Shown: positions 25,868 through 36,178 of the stretch, in pieces | How positions within the stretch are numbered: position 1 is the first letter of the stretch | Layout: each line of letters opens with the position of its first letter | Source: Arthrobacter sp. ov407 | GTDB taxonomy: Bacteria > Actinomycetota > Actinomycetes > Actinomycetales > Micrococcaceae | Reading direction: 5' to 3' | DNA length: 64,000 nucleotides | Assembly (NCBI RefSeq): GCF_900102895.1 | Contig: NZ_FNGD01000001.1 | Span: 525,936 to 589,935, forward strand | Made by a program: the position numbers and the translations under genes | Notes under the pieces: generated by a model | Seen by the model: only the letters and a program-made list of their open reading frames with translations | The model's database searches: none | What the model was told of the DNA's origin: nothing

Positions 25868-26995
25868 ATGAGTCTTGCTGAGTCACCGGCACCATCACCA
25901 GCATCGTCACCGACACAGTCACCGGCATCGTCACCGACATCAGAGCAAACCCCCTCCGAGTCCTCGGCACCCGAAGGTACGGCACCGCCGGTGCAGCTTC
26001 TGCCGGCAAACCACCTGATGGAGACGGTCCTTCCTGTGCGCCCGGCCCTGATCGACCGCGGATCCGCGGCCCGGGTGAAACCCGGAATGCTGGCGGAGCT
26101 GGTCGGTTCAGGCTCGGCGCAGGCCATGGTGCTCTCCGGCCGGCAGGCCCTCGTCAGCGACAACAGCCTCGTTCTCCTGAATGCGGCCGAGCTCTCCGGG
26201 CACCTGGCGAACACCCCGTACGCTCCGGAACACGTGATCTACCTCGGTTCGGCCTTGGCTGGTTCGGACCTCGACGCCGGCACCGAGCTGGTCCTCTTCG
26301 TCCTGCCTGTTCAGTTCGAAGTCCGGGCCGAGGAGTTCGAAGCCCACGTAGCCGGCATCCCCAGCGATGCGCAGTGGGCGGGTTTCCGCGAAGTTGCGGC
26401 ACGTTTGAACGCCACGGACACGGCGCTGTTCATCGAGGCGAGCGCCATCGCCAACTGGCACGCCACCCACACCCATTGCCCGCGCTGCGGCACCCCCACG
26501 CAGCCGGAAGCCGGCGGCTGGGTCCGGCGCTGCCCGGCCGATAACTCCGAGCATTTTCCCCGGACGGATCCGGCCATCATCGTCACCGTGGTGGGACCCG
26601 ACGGGAGACTGCTGCTGGGCGGAGGCGGCCCGCTCGACGCCCGGAACTATTCGACCCTCGCCGGCTTCGTCGAGCCGGGGGAGTCGCTTGAACAGGCAGT
26701 GCAGCGCGAAATCGGCGAGGAAGTCGGGGTCCGTGTCACCGCCTCCCAGTACCTCGGATCGCAGTCTTGGCCGTTCCCGGCCTCCCTGATGCTCGGTTTC
26801 ACGGCCACCACGCCGGACACCGAAGCCCGGCCCGACGGCGTCGAGGTCACCAGGGCGCGCTGGTTCAGCCGGAGCGAACTGCAGGACGCGGTCCTCAGCG
26901 GCGAGATCGTCATTTCCAGCAGGCTCTCCATCGCCCGGTCCCTTATTGAACACTGGTACGGCGGCGTCATTCAGGACGCCACGGACAGCGTCTGA
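25868..26995 (+). CDS. nudC: NAD+/NADH pyrophosphatase / RNA NAD-decapping Nudix hydrolase
   Basis: NudC splits NADH/NAD+ into NMN(H) and AMP and removes NAD caps from RNA 5' ends. The Nudix box GFVEPGESLEQAVQREIGEEVGV is intact at about 265-287, followed by the NudC-specific SQSWPFPASLMLGF (consensus SQPWPFP). The zinc ribbon has CPRCG but its second half reads RRCPADNSEHFPR, so only three of the four usual Cys ligands are present. The length of 375 aa includes an N-terminal SPASSPT repeat (24-bp DNA period) that is unlikely to be folded. It diverges from the phosphotransferase-fold gene. uvrD2 starts 50 bp downstream. Confidence 0.94.
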   Translation: MSLAESPAPSPASSPTQSPASSPTSEQTPSESSAPEGTAPPVQLLPANHLMETVLPVRPALIDRGSAARVKPGMLAELVGSGSAQAMVLSGRQALVSDNSLVLLNAAELSGHLANTPYAPEHVIYLGSALAGSDLDAGTELVLFVLPVQFEVRAEEFEAHVAGIPSDAQWAGFREVAARLNATDTALFIEASAIANWHATHTHCPRCGTPTQPEAGGWVRRCPADNSEHFPRTDPAIIVTVVGPDGRLLLGGGGPLDARNYSTLAGFVEPGESLEQAVQREIGEEVGVRVTASQYLGSQSWPFPASLMLGFTATTPDTEARPDGVEVTRARWFSRSELQDAVLSGEIVISSRLSIARSLIEHWYGGVIQDATDSV

Positions 26996-27045
26996 CCCGG
27001 CCTGCCCCATCCGCAGGACACCGACTACATGACTGAGCAGCAAAA

Positions 27046-29262
27046 GTGACCACAGAGAATTTGAATTTCAGCACTATCCCCGGCGGCGAGTCTTTCGATG
27101 GTGCGCCGTCCGGCGGCGGCGCCCCCGAACCGGATGTGCAGGAACCGGACACCCGCTCGCTGGAGGAACGGATCCTTGGCGGCCTCGACGCCGAGCAGCG
27201 CGAGGTCGCCAGTACCCTTCAGGGGCCCATGTGCGTGCTGGCCGGTGCCGGGACCGGGAAAACCCGCGCCATCACGCACCGGATCGCCTACGGGGTGCAC
27301 TCAGGGGTGTACAGCCCGCAGCGGCTCCTGGCCGTCACCTTCACGGCCCGGGCTGCCGCCGAGATGCGCAGCCGGCTCCGTGACCTCGGCGTCGGCAACG
27401 TCCAGGCCCGCACCTTTCACGCCGCGGCGCTGCGCCAGTTGCAGTTCTTCTGGCCGCAGGCGGTCGGCGGCACCTTGCCCAACCTGCTGGACCACAAGGC
27501 ACAGATGATCGCCGAGGCCGCGCGGCGGCTCCGGCTCAGCACGGACCGCGCCTCCATCCGCGACCTCGCCTCCGAAATCGAGTGGGCCAAGGTATCCATG
27601 CTGACCCCGGCGAACTATCTGGAAAATGCCCAGGGCCGCGGCAATCCGGGCGGCTTCGACCTGACGGCCGTGGCGCGGGTCTTCCAGTCCTACGAGGACG
27701 TCAAGACCGACCGCAACGTCATTGACTTCGAGGACGTGCTGCTGATCACCGTAGGCATCCTGCAGGAGGACCCGAAGGTGGCGGCGACCGTCCGGGAACA
27801 GTACCGGCACTTTGTCGTCGATGAGTATCAGGACGTCTCGCCGCTGCAGCAGCGGCTCCTGGAGTTGTGGCTCGGCGGACGCGACGAGCTCTGCGTCGTG
27901 GGCGACGCCAGCCAGACCATTTACTCCTTCACCGGTGCCTCCCCGAAGCACCTGCTCGGCTTCAAAGCCATGTATCCCGAGGCCCACGTCGTCAAGCTGA
28001 TCCGGGACTACCGATCCACGCCCCAGGTTGTCAGGCTCGCCAACGACCTCCTCGGCGGCCGGCGCAGCGGTGGTCCCGTGGCGGACGCCGCCTGGGCCAC
28101 GCCGCTGCAGCTCGTGGCGCAGCGGCCTGCGGGCCCCGTGCCGCGGTTCACCGAATGTTCGGATGACGAGGCGGAGGCCGCCACGGTGGCCGCGCGGATC
28201 CGCGAACTCCTTGACGCCGGAACTCCGGCGAGCCAGGTCGCCGTACTCTTCCGCACCAACGGACAGTCTGAAGCCTACGAACAAGCGCTGGCCTCGGCAG
28301 GGATCGGGTACCAGCTGCGCGGCGGTGAGCGGTTCTTCGCGCGTAAAGAGGTCCGGGACGCCATCCTGCAGCTCCGGGCCGCCACGCGGGCGGTGGCCGA
28401 GACCGCCACGCCCGAGCCGCTCGGCCAGCTTGTCCGCGACATCGTCGCCTCCCTGGGCTACACGGATGCGGCACCGCACAGCGGGGGCGCGACCCGGGAG
28501 CGCTGGGAATCGCTGGCCGCCCTCGTGGCGCTGGCCGACGAACTCGTGATCAGCAGGGGCCCGCAATTCGCACTCCCGGACTTCGTCAACGAGCTCCAGG
28601 AAAGGTCTCTGGCCCAGCATGCACCGACCGTCCAGGGCGTCACCCTGGCATCCCTGCACGCCGCCAAAGGCCTGGAATGGGACGCCGTGTTCCTGGTCGG
28701 GCTCAGCGAGGGACTCGTGCCGATCTCGTTCGCGGACACCCCGGAAGCGGTGGACGAGGAACGCCGGCTCCTGTACGTGGGCATCACCCGTGCCCGCGAA
28801 CACCTGTCCCTGTCCTGGTCCACTGCCCGGACACCGGGCGGACGGGCCAACCGCAAGCCCTCACGCTTCCTGGACGGCCTGCGCCCCGACTCGGTGGCCA
28901 GCTCACAGCTCCGGGGCAAGGGGCCTGCGCCGCGCCGGAAGGCGGCCGTCCCGGCGTCGTGCCGGGTCTGCGGCAGCATGCTCTCCAGCGGCGCTGAGCG
29001 CAAGGTGGGCCGCTGCAACCAGTGCCCGCCCAGCTACGAGGAACAGACGTTCGACGCGCTCAGGCAATGGCGGAAGGACGTGGCCCTGGAGGCGGACGTC
29101 CCGGCTTTTGTCGTGTTCACCGATGCCACCCTGACCGCCATCGCGGAAGCACGCCCCGAATCTCTCGAGCAGTTGGCCAAACTCGCCGGCGTGGGTCCGT
29201 CCAAACTGGAGAAGTACGGCGAGACCGTCCTGGCGGTACTGGTCGAAAGCACGGTGGAGTGA
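27046..29262 (+). CDS. uvrD2: UvrD2-type superfamily-1 DNA helicase with tetracysteine and HRDC domain
   Basis: A 738-aa 3'-5' DNA helicase. Walker A is AGAGTGKTRAIT (about 64-75), the DExx box is VVDEYQDVSPLQQ, and motifs GDASQTIYSFTGA and LASLHAAKGLEWDAVFLVGL follow. After the motor come a CRVCG...CNQC tetracysteine module and a C-terminal HRDC domain (FDALRQWRKDVALEADVPAFVVFTDATL to LAGVGPSKLEKYG). This architecture is that of mycobacterial UvrD2, where the Zn module is needed for unwinding. The start is GTG. The ATG of the following peptidase gene overlaps the stop by one base (TGATG). Confidence 0.94.
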   Translation: MTTENLNFSTIPGGESFDGAPSGGGAPEPDVQEPDTRSLEERILGGLDAEQREVASTLQGPMCVLAGAGTGKTRAITHRIAYGVHSGVYSPQRLLAVTFTARAAAEMRSRLRDLGVGNVQARTFHAAALRQLQFFWPQAVGGTLPNLLDHKAQMIAEAARRLRLSTDRASIRDLASEIEWAKVSMLTPANYLENAQGRGNPGGFDLTAVARVFQSYEDVKTDRNVIDFEDVLLITVGILQEDPKVAATVREQYRHFVVDEYQDVSPLQQRLLELWLGGRDELCVVGDASQTIYSFTGASPKHLLGFKAMYPEAHVVKLIRDYRSTPQVVRLANDLLGGRRSGGPVADAAWATPLQLVAQRPAGPVPRFTECSDDEAEAATVAARIRELLDAGTPASQVAVLFRTNGQSEAYEQALASAGIGYQLRGGERFFARKEVRDAILQLRAATRAVAETATPEPLGQLVRDIVASLGYTDAAPHSGGATRERWESLAALVALADELVISRGPQFALPDFVNELQERSLAQHAPTVQGVTLASLHAAKGLEWDAVFLVGLSEGLVPISFADTPEAVDEERRLLYVGITRAREHLSLSWSTARTPGGRANRKPSRFLDGLRPDSVASSQLRGKGPAPRRKAAVPASCRVCGSMLSSGAERKVGRCNQCPPSYEEQTFDALRQWRKDVALEADVPAFVVFTDATLTAIAEARPESLEQLAKLAGVGPSKLEKYGETVLAVLVESTVE

Positions 29263-29906
29263 TGTCCAGGGCAGGGATGTCCGGGGCTGTTCCGGCGGTC
29301 ACACCGCTGACCACCGCCGACGGCGCCCCGGTGGTGGTGCGCCGGTCTGCCCGCCGACGACGCACGGTCGCCGCGTTCTGGGAGGACGGCACCGCCGTCG
29401 TCGCCATCCCGGCCTCCTTCAGCAGGGCCCAGGAACGGGAGTGGGTCCACCGCATGCTGGAAAAACTCCGGCGCCAGGGGGACCGGGCCGCGCCTGGTTC
29501 CGGCCGGCGGCGCCCCCGCAGCGATGCCGACCTTGCCGCGCACGCCGCCGAACTGTCGGCGAAGTACCTGGGCGGCAGGGCGGTGCCCTCCTCGGTCCGC
29601 TGGGTCACCAATCAGAATTCGCGCTGGGGTTCGGCGACACCGTCCCAAGGAACCATAAGGCTCTCGGCGAAGCTGCAGCCCATGCCGCAATGGGTGATCG
29701 ACTACGTGCTGCTCCACGAACTTGCCCATCTCCTGGTGGCCGGCCACGATGCCGCATTCTGGCGGCTGCTGACGGCGTACCCGGAAACGGAGCGCGCCAA
29801 GGCCTTCCTGGACGGGGTCTCGTTCGCGACCTCACGCGGCCTGGCGCCCGGCGGCGGATACGACGAAGCCCCGGACGGAACCGAAATCCCGGCCGGGGCC
29901 CCTTAG
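29262..29906 (+). CDS. YgjP/SprT-like zinc metallopeptidase (M48-type fold)
   Basis: A 214-aa protein with the zinc-binding core DYVLLHELAHLLVAGHDAAFW (HExxH plus a downstream His) and the preceding WVTNQNSRWGSATPSQGTIRLS, both diagnostic of the YgjP/WLM-like group. The N-terminal half is basic (RRSARRRRTV) and may bind nucleic acid. The gene is coupled to uvrD2 (TGATG), which hints at a link with DNA-protein crosslink or repair biology, but the substrate is unknown. ATG 29277 is an alternative start. Confidence 0.86.
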   Translation: MSRAGMSGAVPAVTPLTTADGAPVVVRRSARRRRTVAAFWEDGTAVVAIPASFSRAQEREWVHRMLEKLRRQGDRAAPGSGRRRPRSDADLAAHAAELSAKYLGGRAVPSSVRWVTNQNSRWGSATPSQGTIRLSAKLQPMPQWVIDYVLLHELAHLLVAGHDAAFWRLLTAYPETERAKAFLDGVSFATSRGLAPGGGYDEAPDGTEIPAGAP

Positions 29907-29927
29907 CGATCGACCCTTAGCGATCCA

Positions 29928-31412
29928 CTAGGCCTTCGGTTTGCCGCCGTCTTCCGGTCCGCCTTCCTGACGGTCATCGTCGTTGGCTGCCGGTTCCTGG
30001 CCGGAGCCCGCGGTGCCCTCGGAGTCCTCAGTGCCCTCGGCATCCGTGGCGTCGGTGCCAGCGGGCTCGTCAAAACCTCCGCTGAGCAGCTTCTGCAGGG
30101 CGTCATCCACTTCGCTGTCGCTGGCTTCGGCGAGTTTCCGGCGTTCGCTAAAGCCCTGCGGATCGTCCAGATCCTCAGCCGTGGGCAGCAGGTCGGGGTG
30201 CTGCCAGACAGCGTCGCGGCCCTCCATCCCACGCTCGTCCTTGAGTAAAGCCCACAGTGTGGCGGCCTCGCGGAGCCGGCGCGGCCGCAGTTCGAGGCCC
30301 ACCAAAGAGGAGAACGCGTGCTCCGCGGGGCCGCCGGTGGCCCGGCGCCGCCGGACGGTTTCGCGCAACGCAGCGGCGGAGGGCAGCAGCTTCTCGGTCG
30401 CTCCCCACGAAAGTTCGTCCACCCAGCCCTCCACCAGGGCGAGGGCGGTCTCCAGCTTTTCGAGGGCCTGCTCCTGCGCAGGCGTGCGCTGCGGCATGAA
30501 GACACCCTGCGAGAGCGCCTCCTGGATGCCCTCGGGGTTGCTGGGATCGATCTCCCGGGCGAGTTCTTCGATCTTGGACGTGTCGATGTGGATACCGCGG
30601 GCGTAGGCCTCGATCGCGCCGAGCAGATGTCCGCGCAGCCAGGGGACCTGGACGAAGAGGCGGGCGTGCGCCGCCTCGCGCACCGCGAGGAACAGGCGGA
30701 TGTCGTTCTCCGGCAGGCTAAGGCCCTCACCGAACTTCGCCACGTTGGCCGGCAGGAGCGCCATTTCGAGGTCTGCCAGGGGCACGCCGATGTCCGTTGA
30801 GCTGACAACTTCGGCCGAGAGCGCGCCGATCGCCTGGCCAAGCTGCATGCCGAAGATCGCCCCGCCCATGTTCTGGATCATCGAAGAGGCGCCGCCCATC
30901 ATGGACTTCATTTCCTCGGGCATCTGCTCGGTCATGGCGGTGGAGAGCGCATTGGCGATGCTGTTGGCCACGGGCTCGGTCAGCCGCTTCCATGTCCCGA
31001 GGGTTTCCTCGACCCACTCGGCACGGGACCACGCCCGGCCGATCAGTCCGGTGGCCGGAAGCCCCGTGACCTGGTCGAGCCAGAGTTCGGCCAGCCGAAG
31101 GGCCTCATCGACCTCCCGCGACTGCTGGGCGGTGACCGAGGGATCGGATCCGGTGGCGGCGACGCGCCGGGCGTTCTCATGCGCCAGCTGCCAGTTCACG
31201 GGCCCCTCCGAGGGGGCGCTCATCATCGCCTGCACCTGGGAGAACATCTGGGCCAGGAGGTTTGGATCGTCCGGGAGGCCCGCGGCCTTGGCGAGTTCGG
31301 CGGGGTCGATATTGCCCATGCCCTGGCCGCCCATCAGGTTCTTGAGCATTTCGGCCAAGGGATCCTTGGGTTCCTCGTCGCCATTGGACGGATTGAGTGG
31401 GTTGGAGGTCAT
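29928..31412 (-). CDS. DUF2342 / zincin-like conserved actinobacterial protein
   Basis: A 494-aa cytoplasmic protein of the DUF2342 family, often labelled zinc-dependent metalloprotease or putative hydrolase. Visible blocks are LAEMLKNLMGGQG at the start, WLDQVTGLPA, a Met/Gly-rich MKSMMGGASSMIQNMGGAIFGMQLGQAIG, and REAAHARLFVQVPWLRGHL. In the last, the first His of HExxH is Arg, so peptidase activity is uncertain. The C-terminal 60 residues are acidic and disordered. A GGCGGG-like site precedes ATG 31412. It is convergent with the YgjP-like gene and divergent from the Lon-type protease. Confidence 0.82.
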   Translation of the reverse strand: MTSNPLNPSNGDEEPKDPLAEMLKNLMGGQGMGNIDPAELAKAAGLPDDPNLLAQMFSQVQAMMSAPSEGPVNWQLAHENARRVAATGSDPSVTAQQSREVDEALRLAELWLDQVTGLPATGLIGRAWSRAEWVEETLGTWKRLTEPVANSIANALSTAMTEQMPEEMKSMMGGASSMIQNMGGAIFGMQLGQAIGALSAEVVSSTDIGVPLADLEMALLPANVAKFGEGLSLPENDIRLFLAVREAAHARLFVQVPWLRGHLLGAIEAYARGIHIDTSKIEELAREIDPSNPEGIQEALSQGVFMPQRTPAQEQALEKLETALALVEGWVDELSWGATEKLLPSAAALRETVRRRRATGGPAEHAFSSLVGLELRPRRLREAATLWALLKDERGMEGRDAVWQHPDLLPTAEDLDDPQGFSERRKLAEASDSEVDDALQKLLSGGFDEPAGTDATDAEGTEDSEGTAGSGQEPAANDDDRQEGGPEDGGKPKA

Positions 31413-31669
31413 GATCCCGCCGATCGTCGGTGTGGCTGCTTCTCAACTTCACGGTACCCCTCGGCAAGAGCGGCTGTCTGCCGAAACCGCGCCACGTTCG
31501 CTGTAGGCAAAGAGCGGTCCGGGGCGCCAAGCGCGTAGGCTTGGAAGTCGGAATATTTTGCACGCGGCAGCCTCGGGTAGGCTGCGGCCCTGGCGCGTGG
31601 TCGCGGTGCCCTCTCAGGCTTGTCCTGCCGGGGCCGGCGCCCCTCGTGCCGGCACGGAGAGGTCGTTCA

Positions 31670-32818
31670 ATGACAATCACCCCAGGTGAGCAACCGGCCA
31701 GCGACCCAGCGGCCGGCCCCGTCCGGGGCAGAAGGGCGCGACTGGCAGGCTTGGGCCTGCGGCGCAAGCGCAACAACCGGTCATCAGCCATGCTGGTCTC
31801 GGGGCTGCTGGCCGCGGCCCTGGGCATCACAGCGGTGAGCCTGCCGGTGCCTTACGTGATCGAGTCTCCCGGACCCACCTTCAACACCATCGGCCAGGAC
31901 AACGGAAAACCGGTCATCAGCGTCAGCGGCCACGAGACGTTTCCCGCCAAGGGCAGCCTGGACCTCACCACCGTCTACGTCGACGGCGGTCCCAACGGTC
32001 CCGTCAGCGTCGTCGAGGCGTTGTCGGCATGGCTCAACGGGACCAAGGCCGTCTACCCCCAGGAGCTGCTGTTCCCGACCGGCGTCACCAAGGAGCAGTC
32101 CCAGCAGGAGAGCGCGACGGCGATGACCACCTCCCAGGAGAACGCCGTCGCCGCGGCACTGAAGGAACTGAATATTCCGTTCGGGCAGAAACTGCAGGTG
32201 TCCGGCCTTCCGGACGACTCCGCGTCGAAGGGACTGCTGCAGGCAGGGGACGTTCTGGTCTCCATCAATGACAAGCCCATCACGGCCCTCGGCGTCGTCC
32301 AGGCGGAACTGGCCGCCGGCAACGGCAAACCCGTCAAGGTCATCGTGGAACGCGCCGGCGCCCGGGTGCCCGTCACCATTACTCCGGCCAAAAACAGCGC
32401 GGGCCGCTACATCCTCGGCGTCTTGCTGCAGTACAAGTTCACCTTCCCGTTTAACGTCACCATCTCGCTCGACAAAGTTGGCGGCCCCAGCGCGGGCATG
32501 ATGTTCGCGCTTGGCATCATTGACACCGTCACACCGGGCGATCTGACCGGCGGCAAGCACATCGCGGGGACCGGAACCATCACCCCGGACGGTGCCGTGG
32601 GACCCATCGGCGGGATCGCCCAGAAAATGCAGGGTGCGCGGTCCGGCGGGGCCACGTTGTTCCTGGCCCCGGCAGCCAACTGCGACGACGTCCTGGGCCA
32701 CATCCCCGACGGCCTGCAAGTGGTCCGGGTGGAGAACCTCGCCGAGGCCCGCAAAGCGGTTGACCTGGCCGCGTCAGGCGGCGACACATCGGGCCTCCCG
32801 GTGTGCACCAGCAACTAG
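31670..32818 (+). CDS. PDZ and Lon-type (S16) membrane protease, YlbL-like
   Basis: 382 aa. A basic N-terminus (about 1-38) and one membrane helix (SSAMLVSGLLAAALGITAVSLPV) are followed by an extracytoplasmic part with a PDZ domain (SKGLLQAGDVLVSINDKPITALG) and a Lon-type proteolytic domain. The Ser-Lys dyad is visible as Ser274 (GGPSAGMMFALG) and Lys319 (GIAQKMQGAR), spaced as in Lon. GGAGAGG precedes the ATG. Family members cut envelope proteins; the substrate here is unknown. TAGGCT hexamers occur about 90-130 bp upstream, but their -35 partners are weak. Confidence 0.91.
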   Translation: MTITPGEQPASDPAAGPVRGRRARLAGLGLRRKRNNRSSAMLVSGLLAAALGITAVSLPVPYVIESPGPTFNTIGQDNGKPVISVSGHETFPAKGSLDLTTVYVDGGPNGPVSVVEALSAWLNGTKAVYPQELLFPTGVTKEQSQQESATAMTTSQENAVAAALKELNIPFGQKLQVSGLPDDSASKGLLQAGDVLVSINDKPITALGVVQAELAAGNGKPVKVIVERAGARVPVTITPAKNSAGRYILGVLLQYKFTFPFNVTISLDKVGGPSAGMMFALGIIDTVTPGDLTGGKHIAGTGTITPDGAVGPIGGIAQKMQGARSGGATLFLAPAANCDDVLGHIPDGLQVVRVENLAEARKAVDLAASGGDTSGLPVCTSN

Positions 32819-32864
32819 ACTGACCGCGGAACTAAGCGCCGGCCCCACTCGTGGCACTAATGAC

Positions 32865-32927
32865 GGCCGCCGCCGTCCTTCGGGGACCCTGCTGCAGGGC
32901 CCCTGACGGAACGGCAGCGGCGGCGGT
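32865..32927 (+). terminator. Hairpin-rich region after the Lon-type protease gene
   Basis: An inner CCCTGC-T-GCAGGG inverted repeat (32887-32899) nests inside GC-rich outer arms (GGCCGCCGCCGT and ACGGCAGCGGCGGC). There is no T-run, so factor-independent termination is uncertain. Confidence 0.4.
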
Positions 32928-32933
32928 TAGAAT
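32904..32933 (+). promoter_or_regulatory. Putative promoter of the UPF0182 gene
   Basis: TGACGG and TAGAAT (32928-32933) are 18 bp apart. The resulting leader of about 80 nt ends in TGAGG 10 nt before the TTG start. Confidence 0.45.
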
Positions 32934-33021
32934 GCATCAACCCTGCGATACCGGCACTGAGTCGCAGCAGGGACTAATAACTAAAAACCAGCAGTAGACG
33001 ACCAGCTATGAGGTACCGAGT

Positions 33022-36000
33022 TTGTCCCGTCCCGCCAGCCCTGTCCCGCCCGGAAGACCACCGACACGACGCGGCGCCCTGACGCCGACGCTCATCATCG
33101 TGGCCCTAATCGTCGTCGGATTCATCTTCTTCGCCAATGTCTGGACGGATGTCCTCTGGTACCAGCAGCTGGGCTACTTCGAAGTGTTCATTACCGAGAA
33201 CCTGGCCAGGATCGGGATCTTCATGACAGGTTTCGCCGTCATGTTTACCGCCGTCTTCTTCGCCATCCGGATTGCCTACCATGCGCGGCCGGTGTACGCC
33301 CCCGACTCGGAAGTCCGGGACAACTTGAACCGCTACCAGGCCCAGCTCGAACCCGTCCGGCGCGTCGTGATGGTGGGCCTTCCCATCCTCTTTGGCCTGT
33401 TCGCCGGCAGCGCCGCCGCCAGCCAGTGGCAGAAAGTGCTCCTGTTCTTCAACCAGGAGCCCTTCGGCCAGAACGATCCGCTGTTCGGCCTGGACATCAG
33501 CTTCTACCTTATGACCCTTCCCTTCCTTGGCTTCGTCACCGGGTTCCTCATCAGCGTCACGGTGATCGCTGGCCTCGCCGGCATCCTCACCCACTACCTC
33601 TACGGCAGCATCCGGATCATGGAACGCGGGATCTTCACCAGCCGCGCCGCCCAGATCCACCTGGCTGTCACGGGCGCTGCTTTCCTGCTGCTGATGGGCG
33701 TCAACTTCTGGCTGGACCGCTATTCCACCGTGCAGAACAACGGCGGACGCTGGGCCGGTGCGCTGTACACGGACGTGAACGCCGTCATTCCGACCAAGGC
33801 CATCCTGGCCGTGGCCGCGGCGATCGTCGCCGTGCTGTTCATCGTCGCCTCGGTGATCGGCAAATGGCGTCTGCCGGTGATCGGCACCGCCATGCTCATC
33901 ATCACGGCCATCCTGGCCGGCGGCGTCTACCCGTGGGTCATCCAGCAGTTCCAGGTCCGGCCCTCGGAGCAGACGCTGGAGAACGAATTCATCAAGCGGA
34001 ACATCGCGATGACCCGCGCCGCCTACGGCCTGGATAAGGTCCAGGAAAAGCGGTACAACGCCACCACCGCCGCCACCTCCGGCGCGCTGGCCCCCGATGC
34101 GCAGACCACCGCCAACATCCGGCTGCTCGATCCGAACCTGATCTCGGATGCGTTCTCGCAGCTTGAACAGTACCGGCCCTATTACCAGTTCCCCAGCGCC
34201 CTGAATGTGGACCGCTACGTGATCGACGGCAAGGTCCAGGACACGGTCATCGCGGTCCGTGAACTCAACCCCGAGGGGCTGGCCACGAACCAGCAGTCCT
34301 GGCTGAACCGGCACGTGGTCTACACCCACGGCTACGGCGTCGTCGCGGCCAAGGGCAACAAGTTCACCGTGGACGGCAAGCCGGACTTCCTGCAGTCGGG
34401 CATCCCGTCCACCGGCGCGCTCGGCAACGATTCGACCTATCAGCCCCGCGTCTACTTCGGCCAGGACTCGCCCGACTACTCGATCGTGGGCGCCCCGGCC
34501 GGTGCCCAGCACCGCGAGCAGGACCGGCCGGCGGCCAAGGAAGGCGACGGCGAAACGCAGTACACCTTCACCGGCAACGGCGGCCCGAACGTCGGCAGCT
34601 TCTTCAACAAGATCCTCTACGCGATCAAGTTCCAGTCCTCGGACCTGCTGCTTTCCGACGGCGTGAACGCCGAGTCCCAGATCCTCTACGACCGCAACCC
34701 GCGGGACCGCGTCGAAAAGGTGGCACCCTACCTGACCGTGGACGGCAATCCCTATCCCGCCGTCGTCGACGGCAGGGTGAAGTGGATCGTGGACGGGTAC
34801 ACCACGAGCCCCTACTTCCCGTACTCGCAGCAGGAGCAACTCTCCGCGGCGACGGCCGACTCACAGACCGCCGCGAATCGGACGGTAGCGCTGCCGAACA
34901 GCTCGGTGAACTACATCCGCAATTCGGTCAAGGCCACCGTGGATGCCTATGACGGCTCTGTGACGCTGTACGCCTGGGATGACCAAGACCCGGTCCTGAA
35001 GGCCTGGCAGAAGGTCTTCCCCACGTCGGTGAAGCCCTATTCCGAGATGTCCGGTGCGCTCATGAGCCATGTGCGGTACCCGGAGGACCTGTTCAAGGTC
35101 CAGCGCGAGCTTCTCGGCCGCTACCACGTGACCAACCCGGACAGCTTCTACACCAACATTGACGCCTGGTCCGTTCCCAACGACCCCACCGTCAAGGACG
35201 AGGTCAAGCAGCCGCCCTACTACATGTCACTGAAGATGCCCGACCAGGACAAGCCTGCGTTCCAGCTGACCTCGTCGTTCATCCCACAGGTGGTCAACAA
35301 CGCCGCCCGCAACGTGCTCTACGGCTACCTGGCCGCGGACTCCGACGCAGGCAACCAGAAGGGCGTCAAGGCGGCCAGCTACGGCCAACTCAGGCTCCTG
35401 CAGATCCCGCCGGAGACCCAGGTCCCGGGCCCCGGCCAGGCGCAGAACAAGTTCAACTCCGACCCAACCGTTTCGCAGGCCCTCAACCTGCTGCGTCAGG
35501 GCGCGTCGGCGGTGCTCAACGGCAACCTCCTGACCTTGCCGGTCGGCGGCGGCATGGCGTACGTCCAGCCCGTCTATCTGCGGTCCACGGGTGAGACCTC
35601 GTACCCGACGCTGCAGCGGGTCCTGGTGGCCTTCGGCGACAAGATCGGGTTCGCGCCCACGCTGGACGAGGCACTGAACCAGCTGTTCGGCGGAAATTCG
35701 GGCGCCGCGGCAGGTGACAAGCCGAACAAGGGACAAACGCCGGCCACACCCACCACCCCGGGGGGTACCCCGGCAGCGCCGAGCAGCCCCGACGCGAAGG
35801 CAGAACTGAAGGCCGCCCTGGACGAGGCAAACGCCGCGATCAAGGCTGGCCAGGCGGCCCTCGCGAAGGGAGACTTCGCGACCTATGGTGAAGAGCAGAA
35901 GAAGCTAAATGCCGCCTTGCAGAAGGCGCTCGAAGCCGAAGCGAAGTTGGAAGCCCCGGCTGCCCCGGCCGGCACCGCCTCGCCGTCGGCCACACCGTCG

Positions 36001-36030
36001 CCCACTCCGTCGGCCACAGCGGGCGGCTAA
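33022..36030 (+). CDS. UPF0182 family large membrane protein
   Basis: 1002 aa. The first 310 residues contain about seven hydrophobic helices (for example [24 protein letters not shown] and [21 protein letters not shown]). A large presumably extracytoplasmic part follows, with family blocks such as [38 protein letters not shown] and VMFTYxxHGYG-like [10 protein letters not shown]. The C-terminal 120 residues are Pro/Thr-rich, then a charged Ala/Lys/Glu segment resembling a coiled coil. The start is TTG with an upstream GAGG, because the nearby ATG at 33008 is out of frame. The function is unknown. Family members are widespread in Actinobacteria. Confidence 0.92.
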   Translation: MSRPASPVPPGRPPTRRGALTPTLIIVALIVVGFIFFANVWTDVLWYQQLGYFEVFITENLARIGIFMTGFAVMFTAVFFAIRIAYHARPVYAPDSEVRDNLNRYQAQLEPVRRVVMVGLPILFGLFAGSAAASQWQKVLLFFNQEPFGQNDPLFGLDISFYLMTLPFLGFVTGFLISVTVIAGLAGILTHYLYGSIRIMERGIFTSRAAQIHLAVTGAAFLLLMGVNFWLDRYSTVQNNGGRWAGALYTDVNAVIPTKAILAVAAAIVAVLFIVASVIGKWRLPVIGTAMLIITAILAGGVYPWVIQQFQVRPSEQTLENEFIKRNIAMTRAAYGLDKVQEKRYNATTAATSGALAPDAQTTANIRLLDPNLISDAFSQLEQYRPYYQFPSALNVDRYVIDGKVQDTVIAVRELNPEGLATNQQSWLNRHVVYTHGYGVVAAKGNKFTVDGKPDFLQSGIPSTGALGNDSTYQPRVYFGQDSPDYSIVGAPAGAQHREQDRPAAKEGDGETQYTFTGNGGPNVGSFFNKILYAIKFQSSDLLLSDGVNAESQILYDRNPRDRVEKVAPYLTVDGNPYPAVVDGRVKWIVDGYTTSPYFPYSQQEQLSAATADSQTAANRTVALPNSSVNYIRNSVKATVDAYDGSVTLYAWDDQDPVLKAWQKVFPTSVKPYSEMSGALMSHVRYPEDLFKVQRELLGRYHVTNPDSFYTNIDAWSVPNDPTVKDEVKQPPYYMSLKMPDQDKPAFQLTSSFIPQVVNNAARNVLYGYLAADSDAGNQKGVKAASYGQLRLLQIPPETQVPGPGQAQNKFNSDPTVSQALNLLRQGASAVLNGNLLTLPVGGGMAYVQPVYLRSTGETSYPTLQRVLVAFGDKIGFAPTLDEALNQLFGGNSGAAAGDKPNKGQTPATPTTPGGTPAAPSSPDAKAELKAALDEANAAIKAGQAALAKGDFATYGEEQKKLNAALQKALEAEAKLEAPAAPAGTASPSATPSPTPSATAGG

Positions 36031-36085
36031 CCCGTCGCTGCCAACCAACGCGGCGCTAGGGCCAGGCACAGGCTGCGCGCGGTCG

Positions 36086-36131
36086 ACAGGCCGGGTTTGC
36101 CGCTCTACGAAGAGAGGCAAGCCCGGCCTGT
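36086..36131 (+). terminator. Hairpin after the UPF0182 gene
   Basis: 16-bp arms (36086-36101 and 36116-36131) with one mismatch, and a 14-nt loop. It lacks a proper T-run. Confidence 0.55.
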
Positions 36132-36178
36132 GGCGTAGACGGGCCGCGGTGGCGAGATGCACATCACGTCACCTCGAT

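Noticed and set aside
27301..28803. 500-codon minus-strand frame opposite uvrD2
   Set aside because: Antisense of intact helicase motifs; no start signal or recognisable domain.
33106..34839. 577-codon minus-strand frame opposite the UPF0182 gene
   Set aside because: Translation is repetitive Asp/Gly/Val/Arg sequence with no domain; the plus strand is a clear UPF0182 protein.
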